Part shown: positions 1 through 7,294 of the stretch, piece after piece | How the letters are laid out: every line of letters begins with the position of its first letter | Numbering within the stretch: the stretch's first letter is position 1 | Origin: Nostoc sp. CHAB 5844 | Lineage (GTDB): Bacteria > Cyanobacteriota > Cyanobacteriia > Cyanobacteriales > Nostocaceae | NCBI RefSeq assembly: GCF_020829595.1 | Contig: NZ_JAIVFW010000073.1 | Location: 1 to 32,512 of the forward strand | Direction of reading: 5' to 3' | DNA: 32,512 nt | Notes under the pieces: generated by a model | Told to the model about the DNA's origin: nothing | Seen by the model: the letters and a program-made list of their open reading frames with translations, nothing else | Database searches by the model: none | Made by a program: the position numbers and the translations under genes

Positions 1-1
1 A

Positions 2-151
2 ATATCTAACAGCTACAGCGTCGCTATTAAAGTTCCTGATTGGTTTCAAGATGCCAGCATTGCTATCTGGCAATACATTGGCCCAGATTATGATGCTGAT
101 TTAGCTCGGATTGAATCGAAAATTGATGACATATCGAACTATGGACAATGA
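2..151 (+). CDS. 3' end of an unknown protein, phage-like cluster (partial)
   Basis: An open frame enters from the left edge and runs 49 codons to a TGA at 149-151. The tail holds IKVPDWFQDASIAIWQYIGP and ends in SNYGQ. Its stop overlaps the ATG of the next gene (ATGA), which points to translational coupling and a shared operon. The product is not recognised. The two downstream partners look like virion or lysis-type proteins, so this may be the end of a phage-derived structural gene, but that is inferred from context only. Confidence 0.55.
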   Translation: MSNSYSVAIKVPDWFQDASIAIWQYIGPDYDADLARIESKIDDISNYGQ

Positions 152-816
152 CATGGCAATCTTTAGGAACTTTTTTAATTAGCACTGAATGGGGTTTAAC
201 TCCATTGATTTCAACAGAGGTATTTCGAGTTAGTCATTTGTCTGTGCCAGTTAGGAATGACTATGTGAAAGCTGTTATTGCTCTTGGCTTTAATGATGAA
301 ACTGGATTTATTAATATTTTTAATCCTCAAAGATTAACGCCGAGAAATGAAAAAGAAATCTTCAGTTTTCCGAAATTTGAAGGTTTAGAAAGAAGGTTGG
401 CTTTTAAACGGTTAGATAAAGCTGACGGTCTGATTTGGTTAATCGAAATAGAGACTTACCAAAATATGTTTTACTCTTCAGTTAATAAGCAGCAAGCTAC
501 TAACGCTCAACCAGCTAATGATGTTAGTGTCACGACTTCAAAAACTGTTATTGTTGCTGAGAAAGCTGACGGAAGTAGACGTTCTTGTTTATTTTCTAAT
601 ACAGGCCCGTCAACTGTCTATTTTAAATACGTTCCTGTGGGAACAGATCCCACTGCTGCATCTGTCACAGTTTCGGCTAATACCTATGATTTTTCGTTAG
701 CACCTAATGAGAAATTTCTGGATGAGAATTCTAGTCAGAATGCTGTTGTTGGCATTTGCTCTGGTGTCGTCACTACTACTGCAAAGGTCAAGGTTACTGA
801 ATACATTTACTCCTAA
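148..816 (+). CDS. unknown beta-rich protein, possible phage structural protein
   Basis: A 222-residue protein whose ATG overlaps the previous stop by four bases, so the start is set by coupling rather than by a clear Shine-Dalgarno. Residues 1-108 form one part (LISTEWGLTPLIS, LIWLIEIETYQNMF). After a Q/N/A-rich hinge near 112-125 comes a second part with alternating beta pattern, including SCLFSNTGPSTVYFKYVPVG, FSLAPNEKFLDEN and AVVGICSG. That pattern (a 'sticks to N-T-G, vertical-Y, L-A-P-G' style strand order) resembles small beta-sandwich domains often annotated beside phage head or tail genes. There is no signal peptide or membrane segment. The phage link is an inference from pattern and neighbours; no exact family is claimed. 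Confidence 0.7.
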   Translation: MTWQSLGTFLISTEWGLTPLISTEVFRVSHLSVPVRNDYVKAVIALGFNDETGFINIFNPQRLTPRNEKEIFSFPKFEGLERRLAFKRLDKADGLIWLIEIETYQNMFYSSVNKQQATNAQPANDVSVTTSKTVIVAEKADGSRRSCLFSNTGPSTVYFKYVPVGTDPTAASVTVSANTYDFSLAPNEKFLDENSSQNAVVGICSGVVTTTAKVKVTEYIYS

Positions 817-826
817 AATTCAACCA

Positions 827-1192
827 ATGAAAATTGATGTTAATAATGCTTTTACTCTCATTTCTCTGTTATCTATGCTAGTTGTCGGAGGTTATCGACT
901 AGCCCAAATCGAAGCTGATATCAACACTAAAATTAAGGCAGTAGAAACTCAACTTCTGACTGCTGTTGATCAGCTCAAGGATAATGTTACTGACAGACTC
1001 TATATAGCTGAGAAAAAGCTCGACATACATTTGACAGAATACAGTGAGAAAAAACAGTTTGTTGAATATCGGCTCAACGCTAACGAGAAATTAATCGAAC
1101 ACAAATTCAATCGGCTAGTCGGATGGATTAAGCAAATAACTGGCTTCCTCAACCGTGAATCTAACTTTCACATCCGCGATGACCAGTTTTAA
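827..1192 (+). CDS. membrane-anchored coiled-coil protein (holin/spanin-like?)
   Basis: The ATG at 827, eleven bases after the previous stop, gives 121 residues; a longer frame exists upstream but would run inside the previous gene. Residues 8-24 (AFTLISLLSMLVVGGYR) form one N-terminal membrane segment. Residues 25-105 are rich in K, E, Q and L with heptad spacing (IEADINTKIKAVETQLLTAV, AEKKLDIHL), so a long coiled coil is expected. Small proteins with one anchor and a coiled coil are common as lysis or tail-accessory proteins at the end of phage operons, but no family is identifiable. Its last 78 bases overlap the 3' end of the opposite-strand gene. Confidence 0.65.
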   Translation: MKIDVNNAFTLISLLSMLVVGGYRLAQIEADINTKIKAVETQLLTAVDQLKDNVTDRLYIAEKKLDIHLTEYSEKKQFVEYRLNANEKLIEHKFNRLVGWIKQITGFLNRESNFHIRDDQF

Positions 1193-1975
1193 CCTTCTGG
1201 GGATTCTATTAATAAATCCCCATTTTATTCCGTTGTAAATTATTACTTCCCTTTTCTGGCTTTCTGTAGATGTAATTTCTTCTACTAAATATGTTTCTGC
1301 TTCAAAGTAACTATTCTCTCGATGTTCTTCTAAATTAGGGTTATAAGGTATATCCAAAAAAAGTCCTTCGGTCATTGGATTTTCAGTAGCAGTATCAGCA
1401 TAAGGAGTATCTCTTTTAAGAAAATTGTCGATAAACCAAACATTAGATATATAACCAGGTGCTCTGCTTGTAAAACTAGCTCGTGCTATTTGAATCCAGT
1501 GGACTCTTCTTTGTCCAAGTTGAGGGTCTTCTGGTGCTGGATTGTATTGTAAAAGAAAAGAAGCTCCAACTCCATCATCACGAAGTTCATAATCTGGATT
1601 AAATGGTAACTCGACACCACAAAGATCACTATAACCACAAGCAACATAGTTCCTGACTGTAAAATTACCACTCAATTCTTGTTGCGCTGGCTGAAAATCC
1701 CAACCAAAAGAACCTTTTTCAGAAAGAACAGACCATAGAAAAAGTACGCTTTTAAACGTTTCAGAGCCACCAAGTGGGAGAGGCTCTGCCCATAATCTTG
1801 TATCTACTTCTGTCCTGCTCTCAAAACCATCTATAAAGTAACGAGAAGTAGGTTTCCAGTTTTCTGTAGCACCAGGTTGATTGGGTATAAGAGTGAATGC
1901 AAAACTTGCTTGACCTGTTCCTCCAACTATTAAGACCGAGGCAAACCAAGCTATGGAATATTTTATGAAACGCAT
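1115..1975 (-). CDS. secreted protein of unknown function
   Basis: A 286-residue protein. Residues 1-27 are a Sec signal peptide (basic start MRFIKYS, hydrophobic core, cleavage near QASFA-FT). The ATG is preceded by a strong GAGGAG. The mature part has W- and F-rich beta segments, two close cysteines (NYVACGYSDLCG, possibly a disulphide) and no recognisable catalytic motif. It probably acts in the periplasm or outside the cell. The upstream gene (2076-3263) is on the same strand 100 bases away, so the two may be co-transcribed. Its last 78 bases lie antisense to the coiled-coil gene, an unusually long convergent overlap that may mean the two blocks were brought together by insertion. Confidence 0.7.
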   Translation of the reverse strand: MRFIKYSIAWFASVLIVGGTGQASFAFTLIPNQPGATENWKPTSRYFIDGFESRTEVDTRLWAEPLPLGGSETFKSVLFLWSVLSEKGSFGWDFQPAQQELSGNFTVRNYVACGYSDLCGVELPFNPDYELRDDGVGASFLLQYNPAPEDPQLGQRRVHWIQIARASFTSRAPGYISNVWFIDNFLKRDTPYADTATENPMTEGLFLDIPYNPNLEEHRENSYFEAETYLVEEITSTESQKREVIIYNGIKWGFINRIPRRLKLVIADVKVRFTVEEASYLLNPSD

Positions 1976-2075
1976 CTTTTTAGCTCCTCTAAATATTAAA
2001 TTACCAAAGGATGATAGTTAATGTAGGAAAATAGATATAAATCAATAAAACTCGTAATTTAATTACATTTTAAAT

Positions 2076-3263
2076 TTATGGCTCAATGAGACAAAACTCT
2101 ATAAAAGGCATGAATATACAACCATTCCAAACGTTTTCATCTACATTTTCTTGCAGACGTTTAGCCCTCAATTCCGAAACATGATATGTGAGTTGGAGAT
2201 GATATGAATTGCCAAGTTTGAGGTGATGAAAGTAATAAAAGGCATCTGTTCCAGTAAAGCAGTGACGACATTTATTAGGAATTGCCAGTTGAAGCTGCTC
2301 ATCAGCCCAAAAAAGCATTCCATTTAAATCAAAAAACGTATGTTCTCCAGGTTGAACTAAGTAATATTTTGGGTCATGACTTAGCTGTAGTCTTATTGGG
2401 TCTCTAACAAAATTTATTTCTTTACCGTAGTTATCTATTACAATTACGTCAAAAGAACCTGTTTGGTAAAATCGAAAAACTGTTGATGTATTGTTAGTAA
2501 CGCGAATACCTATTTTAACCTCCTTTTTAGCTCCACTTTGCATAGTTGGGGTAGTCCACAACACAGATGAAGGCTTTTCTACTTTGAATCGCAAATCATC
2601 GACTTCTATTGCATCACTATCAGTAGATAAAGGATGAACTAGACGTAAGTTTACCCAGGGTGTTGTCAATATTTTTGAACTATCTTCTAGTAGAATTTGT
2701 TCGGTTATGATGTTTGACTTTGAGGCATATCTGGTTGAAAATTCAGTATTCAAGATAAACCGAAGCTGATAAGTATTTGCTTGAAGGTCATCAAAACACC
2801 AGAAGTAATTAAGATTGGTATAACCAAATACGTAGTTAGCAGGACTTGGAACTTTTAATTGTAGAGAGTTATTTTGCCAAAAAAGCTTTGCAATCAGACG
2901 AAATCCAAAAGAAGATTCAGGTTTAATTTGCCACCATCCGACTTCTTGCCTTTGACTGTATTCCAGCGATTTATTTGGTTGAGCATTAGTAACAATTTTT
3001 TCACTCACTAGATTTTGTTTTATTCTTTGTCCATCTAATGTCACAAGCTCTGGAAGAAAACTTTGAAAGGGAGCGATATAGAAAGGCGTTAAACTATCGT
3101 TAATGACATTTACATATAATCGAATAGGAACATAAACTTTACTTTCTTTTTGTGGAATGGAATAGACACTTGTAGGAAAGAGTAATGGGTGAGGACGAGT
3201 AATTTCTATGCGTATGCCGTCTGTGTTAGAAGCATTTCTATTATTCTGTTCACTTGATGTCAT
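2076..3263 (-). CDS. unknown protein with two copies of one beta-rich domain
   Basis: A 395-residue protein; its ATG is preceded by GAAGG at good spacing. There is no signal peptide. An internal duplication is visible. Copy one is residues 17-175 (IRIEITRP, then VPIRLYVNVINDS, FGFRLIAKLFWQNNSLQLKV, NTYQLRFIL). Copy two is residues 222-375 (LRFKVEKP, then VKIGIRVTNNTS, FDLNGMLFWADEQLQLAIPN, NSYHLQLTY). Each copy has the order 'beta start, I-x-N-x-S/T turn, LFW-x-NN/DE-LQL, YxLxF/T strand', as expected for an immunoglobulin-like sandwich repeated in tandem. The family is not recognised. Copy two carries a CRHCF motif absent from copy one. Confidence 0.75.
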   Translation of the reverse strand: MTSSEQNNRNASNTDGIRIEITRPHPLLFPTSVYSIPQKESKVYVPIRLYVNVINDSLTPFYIAPFQSFLPELVTLDGQRIKQNLVSEKIVTNAQPNKSLEYSQRQEVGWWQIKPESSFGFRLIAKLFWQNNSLQLKVPSPANYVFGYTNLNYFWCFDDLQANTYQLRFILNTEFSTRYASKSNIITEQILLEDSSKILTTPWVNLRLVHPLSTDSDAIEVDDLRFKVEKPSSVLWTTPTMQSGAKKEVKIGIRVTNNTSTVFRFYQTGSFDVIVIDNYGKEINFVRDPIRLQLSHDPKYYLVQPGEHTFFDLNGMLFWADEQLQLAIPNKCRHCFTGTDAFYYFHHLKLGNSYHLQLTYHVSELRAKRLQENVDENVWNGCIFMPFIEFCLIEP

Positions 3264-3389
3264 ATTGGCTACCTTCTCTATTTCCAGGTTTTAGTACACC
3301 ATCCATAATGATAGTAAACAGTTTAATGATATTGTCCTGAAAAATATTGATACTTGGCATTGCGAATTTCAACACAGATTATAGGAATT

Positions 3390-3568
3390 TAGGACTTACG
3401 CATTGACGGAAAAGCCAAAATAACAGCTATAGTTTTCAAGGCTTCTCGCTAGATTTCTCAATGATATTTTAGCGATCGCTACCAATCCAAAGTAATTTGC
3501 ATCCATGCTGAAATAACGTATTTACGTTGATACATAAGATAGTTATTTTGTACAGTGCGTAAGTCCTA
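3390..3568. mobile_element. 179-bp MITE with 13-bp inverted repeats and GAATT target duplication
   Basis: TAGGACTTACGCA at 3390-3402 is exactly complementary to TGCGTAAGTCCTA at 3556-3568. The element is flanked by the direct repeat GAATT at 3385-3389 and 3569-3573. It has no ORF, so it would depend on a transposase elsewhere. A single related end (TTAGGACTTAC) lies at 16134-16144 downstream of pyrG, consistent with a family dispersed in this genome. The TA at each outer edge leaves open the alternative that TA itself is the duplicated target. Confidence 0.75.
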
Positions 3569-3689
3569 GAATTCTTTCAAGCGAAAGGCAGTCATTTCAT
3601 CTATGCCATTCACGCCAATATTTTTCTGTGGAGCTATGAGAAAATCTTTAAATATCATAAGTGGTAGATGCCCAAACTAAATTTTCTAA

Positions 3690-3888
3690 ATGTCAAACTC
3701 TTCACTGTTGCGCGTTGTTGCTACAGTTGATAAATCAGAAGATATTAAGTTAGCAGAAATGCTTGAAAATATCTTTGGTTAAGATAAATGTAGATCTTTT
3801 TTTAAGAGGAGATAACTGCAAAGTTACTGAAATACTGTATGAGGTTGCTCTGAATAAAATATTACAAAATAAGCAAATTATTAAATAA
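3690..3888 (+). pseudogene. possible small broken ORF
   Basis: An ATG at 3690 opens 30 codons (MSNSSLLRVVATVDKSEDIK, ending LENIFG) to a TAA at 3780. A +1 shift at that point joins a further 35 codons (ending NKILQNKQIIK) to a TAA at 3886. Together they could be one 65-residue gene with a single frameshift. No family is recognised and the region is AT-rich, so chance is possible. Confidence 0.2.
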
Positions 3889-4058
3889 ATATAAAGGTAA
3901 AGCTATGCTAATTTTTCTCAGTGTATTTACATAACTAGCAGTCAAGACATTTCTTTCAAGACAAGAACGACTGTTTTAGGGTGTAGGGTGTCGAAAATTT
4001 TGCTTCCTGTTTTTGTTGATAGAATCGCTATGGTGATATTTAAACCTATCTCAAACTG

Positions 4059-6596
4059 ATGAAAAGCGATCGCTCACTAAACCCAAAAACTTCTTTTCAA
4101 CGTCCTGAACTGCTTGCGCCAGCAGGGAATTGGGAATGTGCTAAAGCTGCTGTCGAAAATGGGGCTGATGCGATTTACTTTGGTTTAGATAGATTTAACG
4201 CCAGAATGCGGGCGCAAAATTTTACTGAGGCAGATTTACCGCAATTGATGAAGTTTTTACACCTGCGGGGTGTGAAAAGCTATGTCACAGTTAACACTCT
4301 CATCTTTACGCAAGAATTAGCCGAAGCACAGCAATATCTCCGCACAATTATTGCTGCTGGTGTAGATGCAGTGATTGTGCAAGATGTCGGTATTTGCCGT
4401 CTTATTCGTCACCTCTCACCAAATTTTCCGATTCATGCTTCCACTCAGATGACCATCACTAGTGCGGCTGGGGTGGAATTTGCTAAATCTCTCGGTTGTC
4501 AGTTGGTGGTGCTGGCGCGGGAATGTTCTCTCAAAGAAATTAAGAAAATTCAGCAAGCAACTGCTTTACCACTGGAAGTTTTTGTTCACGGTGCTTTGTG
4601 TGTGGCGTATTCTGGTCAGTGTTTAACTAGTGAAGCTTTGGGGGGACGTTCTGCAAACCGTGGTGAATGCGCCCAAGCTTGCCGGATGCCTTATGATTTA
4701 ATCGTTGATGGTGAAATTGTTGATTTGCAAGAACGCAAATATTTACTGAGTCCCCAAGATTTAGCAGGGTTAGAAGTATTACCTGATTTGGTAAAGTCTG
4801 GGGTAACTAGTCTAAAGATTGAAGGTCGGTTGAAAGCGCCAGAGTATGTTGCTAATGTCACCCGTGTTTATCGCCAAGCGTTGGATAGGGTGATGACGGA
4901 GTTAGACGCGAAGAATGGAGTCAAAAAAAACTTTGCATCTTCTCAAGAACACTACAACTTAGATATGGCATTTTCTCGCGGACTCTACACAGGCTGGTTT
5001 AATGGAATTAATAATCAAGAATTAGTTCATGCGCGTTTTGGGAAAAAACGTGGGGTTTACTTGGGTGAAGTTACACGCATTCGCAACGCACAGGTGACGA
5101 TTAGTTTAGAAGCACCTGTAAAACCAGGAGACGGAATTGTATTTGACTGCGGTCATCCAGAGGCGAAGGAAGAAGGCGGTCGGGTTTATACGGTGACACA
5201 GAAAGGTCAGGAAGCGGTACTAACTTTTGGCAAAGACAACCTCAATTTCCGACGGGTGCATATAGGTGATAAGGTATGGAAAACTTCTGATCCAGAACTT
5301 GATAAGCAACTGCGTCAAAGTTTTGCTGGAGACAACCCACAATTTCAGCGTCCGATATCTTTGGAAATTTATGGAGAAGTTGGTGAATTATTGATTGCGA
5401 TCGCCCGCGATGAACTTGGTAACATCGTACAAGTAGAATCTGCGATCGCACTAGCCGAGGCGCACACCAAACCTTTAGATACAGACCGCTTGCGAGAACA
5501 GTTCGGCCGTTTAGGTAACACTCCTTTCTGTTTGGGAAACCTAACCAATCATCTCAACGGTGCTGTGATGGTTCCAGTGAGTGAGTTGAACAGAATGCGT
5601 CGAGAAATCGTCGCGCTCTTAGAAGAGTTACGCAGTCAACCCAAACGCTGGGAACTGAGTTCTGATGTTTCTTTGCAAAACTTACTTCCATCTAAATCTC
5701 CAGCATTTCCCACATCTCCCTCACTCATAGTTCTAGTACGCAACCTCAAACAACTCCAAGCCGCCCTTGATGCTGGCGTGGAAACTCTCTACTGCGAATT
5801 TGAAGACCCCCGCACCTACCGCCAAGCCGTACAAATAGTACATCAATATAGAACTCCCTACTCAGCACTCAGCACTCAGATATGGGTTGCACCTCCCCGC
5901 ATTACCAAACCTGGAGAAAACTGGATTTTGCAGCAAGTGCGGGCTGCAAATGCCGATGGTTATTTGGTGCGAAATTATGATCAGTTACAATTCTTTGGTG
6001 CAGATAGATGTGTCGGTGATTTCTCACTCAACGTTGCCAATCCTCTAACAGCAGATTACTATAAGCAGCACTGTGGTTTAGAAAGGTTAACTGCATCTTA
6101 CGACTTAAATATTACTCAACTAGAAGACTTACTTAGCAGTTGTCCGCCGCAATGGTTTGAGGTCACAATCCATCAACATATGCCGATGTTCCATATGGAA
6201 CATTGTGTTTTTTGTGCCTTTCTTTCTGAGGGTACAGATTATACCAATTGTGGACGGCCTTGTGAGAAGCATGAAGTGAAATTAAAAGACCGTGTTGGTA
6301 GTGAACATATCCTGCAAGCAGATGCAGGTTGTCGTAACACTGTATTTAATGGTACTGCTCAAACAGGCGCAGAATATGTACAACGCTTGATAGAATTAGG
6401 ATTACGTCATTTCCGCATTGAATTTGTCAACGAAACACCAGAACAAGTAACTAAAACAATACAGAGCTACCGTCAGCTACTCCAAGGCGAAATTTCCGGT
6501 TCGCAACTTTGGCGAGAGTTGCAGTTACAAAATCAGTTAGGCGTAACTCGCGGCCCCTTGGGATTATCTAGCGTTGGTGGCGGCAGAAAGTTTTAA
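4059..6596 (+). CDS. peptidase U32 family protein (RlhA/TrhP-like RNA hydroxylation)
   Basis: An 845-residue protein. Residues 15-50 open the TIM-barrel-type core (PELLAPAGNWECAKAAVENG, DAIYFGLDRFNAR). Residues 173-191 match the U32 signature (E-x-F-x2-G-A-L-C-x6-C-x2-S), and C181, C188, C204 and C208 form the cysteine set that holds an Fe-S cluster in characterised members. A second cysteine cluster near residues 716-737 (HCVFCAF, NCGRPCEKH) marks the long form of the family. Characterised bacterial relatives are not proteases in practice: RlhA and TrhP hydroxylate 23S rRNA and tRNA. That role is inferred here from family. Two low-complexity insertions stand out: a P/S-rich linker near residues 547-558, and a heptanucleotide repeat at 5861-5879 encoding YSALSTQ. 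Confidence 0.9.
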   Translation: MKSDRSLNPKTSFQRPELLAPAGNWECAKAAVENGADAIYFGLDRFNARMRAQNFTEADLPQLMKFLHLRGVKSYVTVNTLIFTQELAEAQQYLRTIIAAGVDAVIVQDVGICRLIRHLSPNFPIHASTQMTITSAAGVEFAKSLGCQLVVLARECSLKEIKKIQQATALPLEVFVHGALCVAYSGQCLTSEALGGRSANRGECAQACRMPYDLIVDGEIVDLQERKYLLSPQDLAGLEVLPDLVKSGVTSLKIEGRLKAPEYVANVTRVYRQALDRVMTELDAKNGVKKNFASSQEHYNLDMAFSRGLYTGWFNGINNQELVHARFGKKRGVYLGEVTRIRNAQVTISLEAPVKPGDGIVFDCGHPEAKEEGGRVYTVTQKGQEAVLTFGKDNLNFRRVHIGDKVWKTSDPELDKQLRQSFAGDNPQFQRPISLEIYGEVGELLIAIARDELGNIVQVESAIALAEAHTKPLDTDRLREQFGRLGNTPFCLGNLTNHLNGAVMVPVSELNRMRREIVALLEELRSQPKRWELSSDVSLQNLLPSKSPAFPTSPSLIVLVRNLKQLQAALDAGVETLYCEFEDPRTYRQAVQIVHQYRTPYSALSTQIWVAPPRITKPGENWILQQVRAANADGYLVRNYDQLQFFGADRCVGDFSLNVANPLTADYYKQHCGLERLTASYDLNITQLEDLLSSCPPQWFEVTIHQHMPMFHMEHCVFCAFLSEGTDYTNCGRPCEKHEVKLKDRVGSEHILQADAGCRNTVFNGTAQTGAEYVQRLIELGLRHFRIEFVNETPEQVTKTIQSYRQLLQGEISGSQLWRELQLQNQLGVTRGPLGLSSVGGGRKF
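5861..5879. repeat. heptanucleotide short tandem repeat inside the U32 gene
   Basis: CTCAGCACTCAGCACTCAG is a CTCAGCA-type 7-base repeat. The same 18-base string ACTCAGCACTCAGCACTC recurs at 6663-6680 just after the gene. This is one of the short tandemly repeated repetitive classes known from Nostoc, here in frame within a coding sequence. Confidence 0.7.
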
Positions 6597-6662
6597 ACTG
6601 CTACATATCTATCAGTTCGTAAGGGTGCCGGAGAGAAAGGATAAACTACTCACTAGATTTAT

Positions 6663-6680
6663 ACTCAGCACTCAGCACTC
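6663..6680. repeat. intergenic copy of the CTCAGCA heptamer repeat
   Basis: Second copy of the 7-base repeat found within the upstream U32 gene, lying between that gene's stop and the convergent acetyltransferase stop. Confidence 0.6.
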
Positions 6681-6682
6681 TC

Positions 6683-7105
6683 CTATAACTTTTTCGATAA
6701 AAAATACCGCTGATGACCGGGAGGAAAATTTTCGAGAACACCAAAGATTTGATAGCCGAGACGTTGGTAAAAACCCAAGGCTTGAAAACTGAATGTATCT
6801 AGATATGAACTTCCACAGCCACGTTCTTTAGCTGTTTCTTCAGCCTTCTGCATCATCAGGCTGCCATATCCTTGACCTCGCAGTGTCTCAGCTACCCAGA
6901 GGTGCGAAACATACAGCCATTCCCAGTTTGTTTTACCAACTAAACCAGCAACAATGGTATTGTTAGAATCTCGCACCCAAATAGCCAAAGGATCGTTTAC
7001 ATCTGGCTGTGTCTGACTATTGTTGTATTCCACCAGATGACTGATGACAGTACGAATATCTTTTGAATCGGGTTGATGATCAACTGTAATTGTTAACTCA
7101 CTCAT
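6683..7105 (-). CDS. GNAT-family N-acetyltransferase
   Basis: A 140-residue protein that transfers acetyl from acetyl-CoA to an amine substrate that cannot be named from sequence. The acetyl-CoA binding motif A is clear near residues 71-95: LWVAETLRGQGYGSLMMQKA, with the R/Q-x-x-G-x-G/A core as RGQGYG. The C-terminal ALGFYQRLGYQIFG near 108-121 is the usual motif B 'GFY-x-x-x-GY' pattern. Length is normal for a single-domain GNAT. It converges on the U32 gene and is divergent from agrE; neither arrangement tells its substrate. It is probably cytosolic, having no signal or membrane segment. Confidence 0.85.
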   Translation of the reverse strand: MSELTITVDHQPDSKDIRTVISHLVEYNNSQTQPDVNDPLAIWVRDSNNTIVAGLVGKTNWEWLYVSHLWVAETLRGQGYGSLMMQKAEETAKERGCGSSYLDTFSFQALGFYQRLGYQIFGVLENFPPGHQRYFLSKKL

Positions 7106-7294
7106 CTGAGTTATTCGTCCTAAATGGCGTTAAAATAACACGGAATCGCTCTGCCATAACATTGTCTTTCCGGTAATAAAATAAGAGCGAAGCCTTTGTA
7201 AATCCTTCAACTATCTCAAGGTAGAGGTTTTGTCGCGGATTTGACATTAGATCCAGATTAGGTTTGTAGCATTTATAACGCTAGTAAGATTTTT

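Larger units (their letters stand above)
3264..4058. other. 795-base gene-poor region
   Basis: AT-rich DNA between two divergent genes. It holds a 179-bp MITE (3390-3568) and a possible frameshifted small ORF (3690-3888), listed separately. The last 170 bases before the U32 gene should contain its promoter, but no convincing -35/-10 pair or hairpin stands out. Confidence 0.6.

Noticed and set aside
6574-6792. 72-codon frame overlapping the end of the U32 gene
   Set aside because: It runs through heptamer repeats and antisense to the GNAT gene; most likely a shadow.
7106-7294. NtcA site upstream of agrE
   Set aside because: I looked for GTA-N8-TAC and found no complete match in the gap.
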